A DNA stretch of 64,000 bases from positions 62,001-126,000 of the forward strand of contig OENT01000007.1 in NCBI GenBank assembly GCA_900239685.1, written 5' to 3'. The stretch comes from Rotaria macrura (lineage: Eukaryota > Rotifera > Eurotatoria > Philodinida > Philodinidae). Position 1 is the stretch's first letter, and every line of letters starts with the position of its first letter. Positions 43,401 to 56,593 of this stretch are shown one piece after another. The notes below the pieces were generated by a model that saw only the letters and a list, made by a program, of their open reading frames with translations, was not told where the DNA came from and made no database searches. Made by a program: the position numbers and the translations under genes.

Positions 43401-46400
43401 TTTAAATGACGCATGTAACGGGAGCACGTATGACCTTATCAAAAATAAGTTTGCTTTTATACAATAATTAGTTTCTTAGTTAAAAAAGAAAGCTCTCTGT
43501 CCGATAAGAAGCTTTGTAAGGTAAAGCCTTTTGCTATTGATTGAATTCAATCATTAAAATATGTCATCATAAACTAAGATTTATGTAAGAGAAAAAGAAC
43601 ATGACAATACAGTAAAATGCAACACTCTTTTGTTCTGTTGACCAAATCCTTATATAACTTCATTCGATCATAATTTGTCAATCGACCGTATATGATCAAG
43701 CATTTATTTACATTGACTCGATGTGAAATTCTTAAAAATCGAAAGTTATTTACAGAAATTACACTGACTTCTCTGTGATGTCTCCTAATATTAATATTCT
43801 ACTGAATTCTCTACTCTGTTTGAATTTTCAATTCAAAAAGAAAACAAAAGAAACTGCGGAATATCACTTGGAATTTAATAAGATAATGTTATCTTGGAGA
43901 TGAGTTTAAGGAGATATGAGTTTTGGAGTTGAGCTTTTCTTTATTTCGAACTCAAGTTGGAATTTTATTAAAAGAAGAAATTTAAAACTAAGTCGATTGG
44001 GATTTCCTTTTTCACTTAGAAATATATTTTATATTTATAAATGTTTCTTTTTCTCTCCAAAAAAGATATTTCAAGTCTTACTTTGAACGGATCAGCTCTG
44101 GCCAAACGATCACTACTACTTCCGCATTCTGAAAGAGTACCACCTTTCTAAGAATTCAAGAAATCATTTAAATAAACTAAATAAATCATACACAAACAAT
44201 AAGATGTTTACCTCTGTTGAAAATCCTTCAACAAGAATAGCAACCAGCAAATTAAATAGAACATAATTTCCAAATGTCATCAATGCGATAAAGTATAGAG
44301 CTGCCCAAGCACTTGTTTTTTCCATTCCATTGTAGAGTACTTCATTCCAATCTTCTTGTGTCAATACCTATTAGAAAATATTTAAGTTAGATGACAAAGA
44401 AAGTAGGGAAAAACAAAACAGAGCAGTACATAAGCCATAAAAATAGAACAGATGAAAACAAAGCCAGTTGAAATCATGAGCAAAATAAGAGGGAAAGCAA
44501 TTAATGAAATATATATATATATATATATAGACGGTACATTAAGCTAAGAAGAAGAAAATCATAAGTCATTAATGAGGTTAGTTTTTATTGAATATGCAAA
44601 TTTGTATCATTCAATGGATACCTGGAAAACTGTCAATAATGCAAAACGTAATGAATCGAAATTTTTTCTCTCTTGTATACATTTTAAATCTTTGAGTTCG
44701 GGATTATTTTTCAATAGGTCCATTTCAATACACGTACAACAACTACATTTCATGTCCAATTGTTCGCGTGATGTCGAATTGAATGCTTGTAATGTACAAA
44801 ATTCACCACCAAATAAATGCATACCAAGAATACTATTTGTTATTTATCGAAAAGAAGAAAACAAAACAAAACACAACAAAACAAAAGAGAATTCTTTTTG
44901 CATTAAAATAAAGGACATGAGCAAAAACACTGAAAGCATAGCATCATATTTAGGAGAACAAAATCGGAAATATACATGAATAACTGAGGGTTATGTCAAT
45001 TTTCATCTTTGTGTGTGTGTGTGTGATGGGCGCACATTTATGTTTGTGAGGGGTAATTGTTTTCTTTCATGTAGACATTAATGACAACATTGAAAGGCAT
45101 ATCTCAGAGCTGACATGTACGAATAGAAAAGTCCGATTCTTTTAGCACAGTGAAACGTTGTAATTTTTTAATTACTTGAAATACAGTCAGAGTTGCCCAT
45201 AAGAGAGAATCGAAGTTCTTTCGTGAACACTCGAATTCAAGATGTTTGTTTTGTTCTACTTCGATGTACTTGCAAAATTTGCAACCAAAAAGATTCATAC
45301 CCAAAATACTGGATGAAAAAAATGCTTTTTTTTGGGTTATTGTTGATATAGTAAAAAATATATCTATTAGAAATTCGAGAGTACGTTAAAATTTTTTGAT
45401 TGATTTTTAATTTCAAATTCGACTATGCATTGTTAACAAGTCTAGTTCATACATATTCTCGAATTTTTAATAGTTAATAAAGAAATGAAGTAAATAAACA
45501 TATTTGCATAAAGCTTACCTGAAGATGAAAATAAATAGTACCAAGAGAGAGAAAAATGTTGCAACATTATCCATGGTTTTAAGCATGACAACCTAAATTT
45601 TCGAAAAAATGATAATCTCGTCAATAAAATCTATTGAAATCATTGTACAACTTCACAAAAAGAAAAACAAATAGGATGCATAGCATCAATAACATTCAAC
45701 AGATGTTCGACAGGTATCAATTTCATTTCAAACCATTATCTGAACATATATGAGTGACTCAGTAACAGTTATAAACATCGAGAAAGTGTTTCAAATGAAA
45801 AAAAGAAGAAAATCTATCGAATATCAGTATAGTAAAGGCTGTGTTTCATCATAATGGTCTGAAAACTAGAATTGTGTTTGGTATTAAATGTCAACTTTGA
45901 CATAATAGATAAGATCAGTCGTATTAGTATCAGTTGTGTCAACTCAACCTTGAGGAATGAAAAAGAAGCAAGAAATTTCCCATTTTAATATCTAACGAAT
46001 TAGCCACTAAATAAACGTTCTTGTCAAACCAATAAACTGATTACTCAAGGTCAACGTGCTTGATGTGAAGGTGTTGATTTTCGTTTGTGCATCTTCCACT
46101 AATTTTCCTTTTCGAAACACTATAAAAGCATAAATTGAATATTTCTTTGCTTTTTGAATGCATAAAAAATACATCAATACAAAGCGATAGTTACATATGC
46201 TTTTCGTATAATAAGAACTACAAAGCATACATAATTATTAAAGGATTAATTCCAGCGGGTGACAAGGAACTGCTAATAGAGTTATGTTTTTTTTTCTGGT
46301 TCACCGAAGCGAAATTGACATTAAGCTAATCCATTTTAATTGTTGTCAAACTAATGCCTACATTATTATTTCTGATTTATTTCTTCTTATTCGAATACAA

Positions 46401-49299
46401 CAGAAAAGAACTCACTATAATAATTAATCGAATTTACTTACTAATTGCCGTCGTAATGTTGGCATGAATCGAACAAGTTTCAACACACGTAATAAACGAA
46501 ATGTTCGTAAAACAGACAAACCACTATTCTGATGGCCTTGAAGTTCAACAACACTTATAATAACAATGGCACCATCAAACAAATTATATGCATTCTTAAT
46601 ATACTTCAAACAACCATCAGCAATTAGTTTAAATATCATTTCAAAAGCAAACAATGATGTAAATACTAAGTTACTATACTCTAATGCATTCGTTAAAGAT
46701 TGCGGCTGTCCATGGTATTCGATGCCCATCGATAATGTATTTATAACAATAGCTGATAAAACAAGACGACGAAAATGTTTACTTGAAACACACGATGAAA
46801 TTAATTGTCGAATCTTTGTCACGCGAGATAAACAACATCTATGGAAAAATAAATTTATTTTTGATCGTTTCTTTTGTTTTTTTGCCTCAGCAGCTTCATC
46901 ATCATCGTCATCTTCATCATCATCATCATTATCATCATCGTTGCCATCGTCTTGATTGAGATTATCTTGACACTGACAATCACAAAGTTCTAAATTTGGT
47001 TTTGTATTCGTCGTGTTAATTAATAAATTTTCAATCATATTATTCGCTGACGGAATCATATTCATATCCGGAGAAATGATTTCAGCAATATCAGTGGGTT
47101 TCTTTTGACGATTTCTTGATACTGTTGGTGATAGAGTGGATGCGCCTGAACTATGAACAACTGATGGACGTACTGCTGTCTTAGCTTCCATAGTCGGACT
47201 AGGTGTATTCGTTGAATCAATGATTTCCGATAATTCAGGACTAGCTGCTGGTGCATTAATTAAAGACGGATTTATGGATGGTGGCGTTGACGGACAAGTC
47301 GCTTGATATAGGCGGCAATGAGGTCGATGGATTATACTAAGATTAGATAATGGTGACGAATATGCTGTTGAATGAACTTGAATTTGTAGTAAAGGCGAAT
47401 TTTTATTATTATTTGTTATTGTCAATTTTTGTCGGCGATGCTTTTTTTCTTTCGATGAACATTGCTTCTTGGTCTTTAAAACGAAAAATAAAATACATGA
47501 AAACAATGAAAGAGAAATTTTATTAAGAGAATTCTTGTGAAAAGTTTTTCTTACTTTAGCATGTTTTTTTTTATAATGTTTCCATAGTATAATTAAACGT
47601 CGATGTCCTCGTTGCCATAAATGCACCGCATATTTAATTGTTTCTTCCCAACATGAACCTGGTTCATCACTCACTAATGTACTTGATGAACGTGAAAATC
47701 GTTTTCGTTCAGCTAACATTCGTTCAGTTTCACGTTTTTTCGTCTCACTAAATTGTGTTGCTATAACAACAAGACATAGATTGATCATGAAAAATGAACC
47801 AATTATAATAAGGAAAACAAAATAGATCCAATCCCAAAATGAATGAGCATCTTGTATGTAATACATGATATTAACCCAACTTTCAAGACTAATAATCTAA
47901 ACGAGTACGAATAAGAATAGAAGAAATAAATCAATAAAATGAAAACAAAATACAACGATGAAAATTTTATCATTACTTGAAAAATGACAACCCATGCTAA
48001 ACCAATATTATCAAAACTAATCGAACCAGAAAATGGATTCCTATCCGAAACATTACAAAATTTATAATATTGATTCCAATCGACACAACCATTTATAGGT
48101 AGATGAGGATTGATTGCTAATTGTGCACTTAATGTATAAAAATCAAGTTCACATGTTGTATTTCCTTTTCTTGATTTTGGAATTTCCGAACATTTTGTCA
48201 TGCCACTTGAGTGTGGATTTGAACAAACAAACGAATCATGATCAGGTGGAATATAAAATGGTCGTAGAGGAAAATCACTGTGAATAAAAACAAAGTGAAA
48301 ACAAAAAATTCATTTCATACTACTAGTTGACGTTTGCAATTCATTCAAAATCATTATTAACATACTCGAACAACGCATGATTAGGTATAGTTGTTGCATT
48401 TAATTGTAGAAAACAACGATTACGTAATAAACCTTTCCATAATTGCACACCAACAATACCAAATATAAAGAAGACAAAAAAACAAAGAAGTAACACATTT
48501 CCCAGCATCGGCAATGTATCTAATAACAGCATAACTAATATACGCATGGATGGTACACGATTAATGGCACGTAATGGACGAAGAACTCGGATTGTACGAA
48601 TTGCTGATAAACTTAAATTATCACCTGGTATTACCGATTCAATTAATCTAGATAAAATATTTGAAAACAAAAACAAATTTCATAGTATCTTTTTTTTTCG
48701 TCACAGTAAAACACTTACCCAGCAACAACAATAAAACAATCAAGTCTATTCCATGTTTCAGCCAAATACGTACCTTTACCGAATATTCCCATGGCTGTCA
48801 TTTTAATACACATTTCAACAGTAAAAAATGCAAAAATAAAATAATCTGTTGCTTGTAACCATATACAACGTGCAGTGTCGCATTTTTTTGATACTGGTAA
48901 ACTACCAGCATGATGTGCACATGGTTGATACATACCAAGTGTTACGCAGTTAAGGAGAATAACAAACATACTAATACGTTCAAACCATGGCCATGTTATT
49001 AATTGTAAACATTGATAACGTATCGGTGTTGTTTGTTTAAAACAATAAAAAACTTGATCAGCAAAACCAGGAAATGGTAAATCATTTTCATCTGTCTCCT
49101 CCAAATTTCGAGATCGTGGCAAATCAGAGATAATATTTGACGATGCATGTTCATTTAGAAAACGATCCGTTTCATGTATATGTTTATCATCATTTGATAA
49201 AGGAATAACAGTGGGTGATGATGAACGATGATGAAGATAATTTGTATTTCTGATGTTATGATGTATATTATTGTTTGTTGTCAAATGAGTTTTATCCAT
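34425..49299 (-). CDS. T-type voltage-gated calcium channel alpha1 subunit (Cav3)
   Basis: Twenty-five exons from 48719-49299 to 34425-34843 join in frame: 2,179 residues with exon 7A, 2,205 with 7B. Four six-helix domains form a low-voltage-activated plasma-membrane channel. Pore residues read EEDD, the Cav3 signature: ISLESW (E393), VLTQEDW (E920), ASRDGW (D1609), ATGDNW (D1907). S4 segments are [15 protein letters not shown] (I), [14 protein letters not shown] (II), [13 protein letters not shown] (III) and [10 protein letters not shown] (IV). After IS6, [12 protein letters not shown] and [17 protein letters not shown] match the Cav3 gating-brake helices; there is no beta-subunit site. A long acidic run precedes IIS1. 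The II-III linker (exons 9-12) is Ser/Thr-rich, as is the C-tail. Vertebrate orthologues are CACNA1G/H/I; one-to-one assignment is not possible. Confidence 0.95.
39774..39833 (-). other. 60 bp in-frame, stop-free intron after IIIS4
   Basis: Donor gtaaaaag and acceptor tttgtag flank 60 bases with no stop codon in the channel frame. Removing them gives [15 protein letters not shown], identical to the conserved S4-S5 linker of Cav3 channels. Keeping them would add 20 residues ([20 protein letters not shown]). The conservation argues for an intron. Confidence 0.85.
40314..40377 (-). other. GC-AG intron before IIIS1
   Basis: 64 bp intron with donor AG|gcaagt and acceptor ctatag. Splicing joins [10 protein letters not shown] to [16 protein letters not shown], matching the Cav3 pattern YIFSPQNRFR..IAHKYFD. 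No GT donor nearby gives this junction. Confidence 0.75.
44510..44531. repeat. (AT)n microsatellite in a channel intron
   Basis: About 11 AT units in the intron between exon 7B and exon 8. A (GT)n run lies nearby at about 45011-45024. Confidence 0.8.
44622..44832 (-). CDS. Alternative exon 7B of the Cav3 gene (long, cysteine-rich domain II turret)
   Basis: 211 bp exon with acceptor caaatag and donor gtatcc. It starts [13 protein letters not shown] and ends [16 protein letters not shown], the end of IIS5 through the pore helix. The turret between has about 35 residues with six cysteines in all, including KCSCCTC. Its phases (entered after two bases of a codon, left at a codon boundary) equal those of 45176-45308. 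Using both exons would shift the frame, so only one can be included per mRNA. Confidence 0.88.
45176..45308 (-). CDS. Alternative exon 7A of the Cav3 gene (short domain II turret)
   Basis: 133 bp exon with acceptor catccag and donor gtaatt. It encodes [13 protein letters not shown], a short turret with one more cysteine (EFEC), then [16 protein letters not shown]. It is closer in length and sequence to the single vertebrate exon than 7B is. It comes first in transcription order, 343 bp before 7B. Confidence 0.88.
47474..47554 (-). other. 81 bp in-frame, stop-free intron in the I-II linker
   Basis: Donor gtaagaaa and acceptor cgttttaaag bound 81 bases that stay open in frame. They are AT-rich and would encode a hydrophobic stretch ([13 protein letters not shown]) unlike the linker around it, so it is read as an intron. 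Retention would insert 27 residues just after the gating-brake helices. Confidence 0.75.
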
Positions 49300-52200
49300 G
49301 ATCGAGCAAAAATTCTTGGTGCATCATCTGAGTGGAATAGGTGATGATAGTGGTAGCAGAAGTCGACACCGATGGGCATCTATATATATACGAATATATG
49401 TATCAAATACATAATAAGCATTATTGATGTGTTCTATGTCAAAGAAAGAAGTTCTTATACGTGTATTGTCATTTAATACTCAAGATCTCATTTATTTCAA
49501 ACAACTTTATTGCAGCAGTATAATACTAACATCATATTCCATCAAATTACAAAAAGTGACGTGCATATTTATACATGTATGCGTGAATATATAGTAAAAA
49601 AAACATGTTGTTAATAAGACGATAGAAAAACTATGACCTTGTTATGACTTACATCGAGTCGACAGAAAATAGCTAGGAGGTAAAATTTGCTACATATTCC
49701 ATTACCATCCTAGTTCTTGTTATTCTTGACTTTTTTTCTAGTTGAATATTTGATCGATCTAAAAACAAGAAAAAATACAAGAACAGTTCTTCAGATTATA
49801 CAAGACGCATATATCGATACTTCATGCGTATCTCTTTTGAAATTTGAAGTCACCTGTTCGAACATATGTTCGTAGTGATATTTCACTGGTCAAATATGAA
49901 ATAGTAGAAGCAAAAATATTCAACTATTTCATTGTTAAATTATTCGAAAAACGACCAAGAACAAAAGCATACCCATATGACACCCGGAATAAATATGAGT
50001 ACTGGCAATGTCAAAAATACTCAACAAGACACACACAAGCAGAGAATAGCACTTGGCGTTAGTCCCAGGAAAGTACACATAACGAATTTCATTACGTTTC
50101 GATCCGACGATATTAAATTACTGAATAGTTGAATATGTTTACTTCAATTATTCGTATACTTGAATATCTGACAAGGTCTTCAATAATTGAATTCAACTTT
50201 CAGGTTTGGCACTATAGCAACGTTTTGCTTCTACTAGAACTGTCTTATCTCTGCATTTGCCTATAACAAAATATCACTGAGTAATAATATGAAAATCACA
50301 TGGGAAATCTCGTAGTTCATTGTGCTCATTGTCTTCGTCGATAACGAACAAGTTTCCACATTGAATGTGCTACTGTTGATAGTAGCGGAAGATGCACATA
50401 AGAATATCTATAAACATGACTATATACTAGTACCTCTCTCTCTGGATTTGAAACATGTTTTCTTTTCTATTTCGGATTCAGCATCATTTTCTCCAGTGAG
50501 AATAGGCATGTTAGCATTCAGATACATCAATTGTTCAATTTGTAGAATTTTCGAAGAAAATATGTTTACTTCACAGTATTATCGACGATCGGGTAGAGAA
50601 AGTAATGAAAGAAAAGAAAAGAATGATGATAAGTAAAAAAAAGAAACAAAGCAACTTTTTCTCTATTTTCACAAAATAAGAATCCTATAAGTCATAATGA
50701 ACTAGGAAAACAGGAATTCGTAGGAAACGAAAATCAATTAAGAAAGTATTAATTAAAAGCAAACTGCATCGAACTTAGCGCATCTATCCTGGAAGTTTCT
50801 CGGATATCCTGATTTGCTTTTATTCATTTTGTCTGATCTGGTTATGCTTTCTATTTCTTCAATCTTTCCAGTTTTCTTTCTTTTTTCTTCAATTAAAAAA
50901 TCGATCAGATCAAATAAAGAAAGCGAGAGACTGAACGAGAGAAAACTTCTGATACGACAACGTACATGACATCTCATTAGAATCAGGCAAGATCAACATT
51001 AACCAAGTCATACGGGTGGAAACAGCATGATCGAACAGGTAACGGGTATACATAGTAGGTTTGGTTATAAAATACAAAAGAAATCATAAGTATGATCGAA
51101 TGAAAAATGATGAAAATGATTTCAACGACTGGCGGTAGTAACACACGTGTGTGTTTAATACAAAAAGAAATAGTGTATTGATTTCAGTTTGATTTCTTCT
51201 CTTATTTTCTTATCGATCAGAATTGATGATGGGGGGTAATAGTGGTGCATTACTATGTGGAAGTTCTCTCTCTTCCTATCGTTGTTAACATCAGAGCACA
51301 AACATACAAGAAAATAAAAGGATTTGATTTTTTTTCATATTAGCATGCATTACAAAATGGGTAGACTGCTGTCACTCAGTGTTTACATTGGATTGAGATG
51401 ACAAGGGATGAGAATGGATGGTAGCTCTTGGCACGATAGAGTTCGTGTTATGAATAATGGAACAAAAATAATAATAATAATAATAATAATAACAACAACA
51501 GCAGCAGCAAACAACGTTTTTCTATAAAGAGGAAGGGTTAGTTGTGTAAGCTGCTAATTAGAAGGAACAAGCGCCATAAGAAGAAGGCAAAAAACCAAAT
51601 TTTGTTTCTCTCTCTTTCTCGTTCTTTTTCACTCTACTCGCAGATGATTTTCATCGAAGCAAAGAGGCTAGAAAGCGAGAGCAAAACACGACATAAACTG
51701 AGGTAGAGCAATGATTAATTTGACACTGTCGTCAACTAAAGATGATGATGACGATAAAATGAATGGAAACCAGTCCGACAACGACTTCCAGCGCATGCAT
51801 GATGATTTCGGGATGTATATTTTAGAAGTGGGTGATGTTGTCGAGTATGATTTTCTGACGAACAGAGAAAGAAGGAAAAAACACCGTTACTGCTGTCCCT
51901 GACGAATTTCACCTTTGTGTATAATGTGTATTATGTTGCCTGTCATCGCTCTTTTGTAGTTCTTATAATTGAAATACAAACAACACAATTAGGTCGTGTA
52001 GTGAAATCTGTGCATACATACATTTATATCTAAATATATCTATATATATCTATACAGATATATATATATATATTTATAGATATAGATATATATGAAGCAT
52101 ATAATGTATATGTATTTCATGCATGCTTACTCTGTTTGTTGTAACGATCTAAGTTAATACAATTAGAAGTCACGCGTGTGTCTGATCCGATCATCGACTC

Positions 52201-55200
52201 CGATTCACTTTGTGTCAACATTCATTAGGGAAAATCGAAATGAAGATGAAGAAAATTGTTTTTAGAGAAAAGAGTGATGAAGACAATGATGACAACACTG
52301 TTATTTTTTAGGGCCCCTCGCGGTCTATCGTTTTGTACTGTTGAAAACAACACATTTTTTTCTGCTGTTAAATAATCAACATGAAATGATGCCGACTAAA
52401 ACATCACTCACTGAAAATGAATGCAACGCGATAACCTTATTAAAATGACGGATTTCCTTTTCTTTTCCCTAATAGATAAGAACTAGTAGTTCGTAATTCG
52501 TGTCCAAAACTAAATTAGGTTTTGACAAGTCAAAAAGCAAAGGCGCTACAGCAGTAGCACACTACCATGATACAATGGCTAATTTCCTTAGCAATATAGA
52601 AAGAACTCTTTTTCTTTCTTTCTTTCTTTCTTTCTCCAAGCTTAAGCGAAAGTAAATAACGAGGAAGTTCACCTTACCTGTTAGTAACGTCGTTCAGCAA
52701 TATGATGATGTGATGTTTTCTATGCAAGGTTATGCTTACAACAAGCGTATTTTCCTTCTTATTACACTGCCGCTATTATTGAGACTACTTCAAAACTTCA
52801 TCTTGTGCTTTCGTGTGCGTTCCTTCTTATATTTCTTTTTCTTCGCTTTTCTTCCCTTTTACAATTTTTCTATCGTTGGGTGTCGCTTGGCCGTTCATTC
52901 ATTCATTCAAAAAAAGGGAAATTAATTGTTGTGTTCTCTCATTCTTTCTTTCTTACTCTCTCGATTTCTTTTTCTGGTGAGTTTTCCTGCATTCTACCTC
53001 GTTTTCTTTTTTATTGGGCACTCAGATGTAAAGGAATGCTATAGCTAACTACTTGTTGATCAGCCTGCAAGGTTGTCTTCTTCTGGTTTATTACGACCGA
53101 AGAAGTTCGATAGAAATGTGCAAATGCATACATGTGTGTATACAAACTGAAAGTTGATCAACAAAAACAAAAGTGCAAGCACTACTACCATCTTCATGTT
53201 TTATGCTTGTATTTGTTCTCTTTGAGTTTTACTCAGGAAAATATCATGATCATCATCATCATCGTTGCTGTCATCATTTTCTTGCCATATACACATGTAC
53301 GCACCCGTGAAAGCTACCAGTCTAGTACACAAGCTGTAGAGCGAGAGAAAGAAAACGAGCTAAAAGCAATAACAACGACTTCTACCATGGTAAGAAAAAA
53401 TATTAGCATACACACACACACACGCAAACACATATGACACAAAATGCATCTCTATTATGAATGCCACCATCTAACATCGCTTGGCTTTAATATAATGCGA
53501 AATAAGCCAAGATTCCGACGCCCTCGCTCGCTTGTATCTGTCATACATACGCTTGATCGATAATATATTTTCACACTTGCAAGTCTATCATCGGACTTAC
53601 TTATCTCTTCAATAACAATGATCACGACTTTTCTGCACACCAGAGACTATAATACGGCCAGTAGAAAAGAGAGCACGACAGCATAGCATACTAAAGGAAT
53701 GAAAGAAAGAGAGACACAGAGAAAGACAGAGAAGAGAATGTAACCTCAAGAAGACGTAACAAAAAGGATCTCATCAAATCGAAGTAAACATGACACATAT
53801 ATACGTACACATGCACAGAGACCTCAGTCAAGCTCGCTAACAGTAACAACTTTAGAATGATTTCTCATTCAACCATCTGTGAGTGATTCAGGACGAATGA
53901 GAAAGAAGTAGTAAGTAGAGAGTACAGAATATCCCAGTGTTAGCATATCGAGTGACATTTAGACTGCTAGCAGCAAATAGTGATAGGAATGCATTCGTAA
54001 ATATTATGACTTGACACTATGTCTTAGACGCGATCAAACTCCTACATTGTCTGTTTATTTATGTAACAGAACTTAGATTCATCTTATGTCGGAAAACGAT
54101 TGCCTTTCAAATTGAATAAATCGATTAATAATTCTACTTAGATAGATAAATTGTTCAATTATTTGTTAGTTATTATGTAGCCAACTATGAATAGCAAAAG
54201 AGACAATAGCTATTCTTGTCTATGTCACATCATCCTATCATCAACATCATTCACTGATCAACTATTGAATCTCAAGCGATTATGCAGCAACGTCCTGTTA
54301 CGGATGTGCTTTCCGATCTACAAGACCGTTATTCTCTCTTGGTGCCGACTGATGGATTGAGTGTCAGAAAAAAAAGAGGGAAGGAAAAAACGCGAAAGAA
54401 AAGAGAGATCGAACGAATGAAACGAGAGCAATTTATTGGCTCTCATCTAAGGCTTACACGATGACTACCATGCATTATCCGCAAACTAATAATGGCTTGC
54501 ATTAGAAAAAAAGACGATACAAAACACTAGACAGTGTGCTAGTGTAACAATAATCGATAAACCATTGATTATCCTTCAGATGTCGAGACCAAACTAATGT
54601 TTTGCTGTGGTACTTGCTATTCATTCGTGGAATCTACGAATATTCTTCACGAGCAACATATAATTCATCAATCAATACTGTGCTGGCAATAGTCATAATA
54701 GTTATAGTAAAAAAAAGTACTGTAAAAATTTAATATAAACTTCGATGATGCATTTAATAAATGCAATCACTTTAAACATAAAACAAAAGACTTATCAGTA
54801 TGCAAGTAATATTTCGACCAAAAAACAAAATTCTTCACGAATACATCTTATTGTTATTGGATGTCAATTTATGAGAAAGAAAACAAGATTATACAAAAAA
54901 AATGAATAATTCAATACAAGAAATCTAAATTATAAAATGTACTAGATCATTTACTACATTTGTTTTCGATATTTTAAATGTCATCACTATTCATTAATTT
55001 TCTTGATAACGTCAGAAACAGTAATAAAAATACATAAACAGGATCAGTATTTTTCTACTAGAATGTGCCCGACACATGATAGCTAACAAAAATACTAATT
55101 CAATTAAATATGCATATATATATATATATATACATGTGTGTGTATACTTATTTGTCTGCATGTGTCAGCATATTTACAATGTATGAAATTTTCAATAATA

Positions 55201-56561
55201 CAGCAGGCTGATATTGAATATTAGAATTATATTTATTTAGCATCAACATTAGCATCATTATACAGTCGTATTTTGTCAGATGAAGTCTATATTTTCAGTT
55301 ATGGAGATTATAGCAACATGATATTGTCATGGAAAAAAATCTTTTTCTTGTTATTCTGCATATATAAGAAATAGGATGTATTCATCCATCCCGAAAACTG
55401 TACTCAACACAAAAGGAATTTATTTATTTATTTAATTTTCTCAAAAATATTTTCATCATCCATAATTGAAATTAATTGATGATAACATTTTTGTTTCTAT
55501 CGTGTATTAAATAAAATTACTTATTTCTTGGTTAAAAATATGTCAGTGTGATTTAGAATTCAGTAATCAAATATAAGATATCTAGACAAGAAGCCTAATG
55601 ACAACGGAAAAACTCATCGAAATTTGATCTGATGCCTCCAAAATAACATTTGACATCAAATAAAATAACGAAAGAATACTGTAAAATTGTTATCTTTTCT
55701 TTTTCTACATAGGGAAAAAAAGAGCAATAGTAAAAAAAATATTTGTAAATGAATTCTAACTCTAAACATTAACGGTCAGTCGTAAGCATACATCATATTT
55801 GATAATACTTTTCAAAATGTCATAAAAAAAAACAAAGAACATCGAACTTTCAAATGGTTCATGGTTTTCTCTAGAATGATTCTAAATACATGAAATTAAT
55901 TGTTTTTTCATTATCAAAATATGTCAACAAGCAAACATTTGAACATTTTATTTATATTTTGAATAGGTTTATTGAATCTTCATGTATTATATTATATTGA
56001 TTAAAATAGACAAGCAAATCTTGTTGTCTTAGTGTAAAAGTACTTTTCAATAAGTATCTCATATTTCTCTATTTTAATTTGATTATTCAATACAATAGTA
56101 TATTGAGTACTTCATCAATTTCTATTTACTTAGTTGAATGGAACGATCATCTTAAAACATAATTTTTCTTCTCAGTATCTTATCTTTGTGTGCGACTGGG
56201 AATATGAACATACCTTCATATGTATATATATTTATATCTGTGTGTGTGTGTAAAAATTACCGACCATTTCATTTTAAATAGTTTGTATTATTTAAATCTC
56301 GAATGATAGCCTTGTAATAATTCAATCTTTTTGACCTCTATTTAAGTATTATTTTTTGTTGCAACATATATATATATATATGTTAGTATGTAATACTAAT
56401 CGTTTAGTATCAATCATTTTTCCTGCCTTTATCGTCTTTCCGCTTTTTTTCAAATATGTTGAAAAATCATAGGCACAATTTGCTTTTGTACTCGAATTAC
56501 ATTTCAAATAAATATCAATTGATAAACGACAAATGCGAATAAGCACGCTAGAATAAGAATG

Positions 56562-56593
<32 letters not shown>

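Noticed and set aside
49844-50636. Plus-strand frames of 66-104 residues upstream of the channel gene
   Set aside because: Low complexity, no recognisable domain, overlapping alternative frames of equal length.
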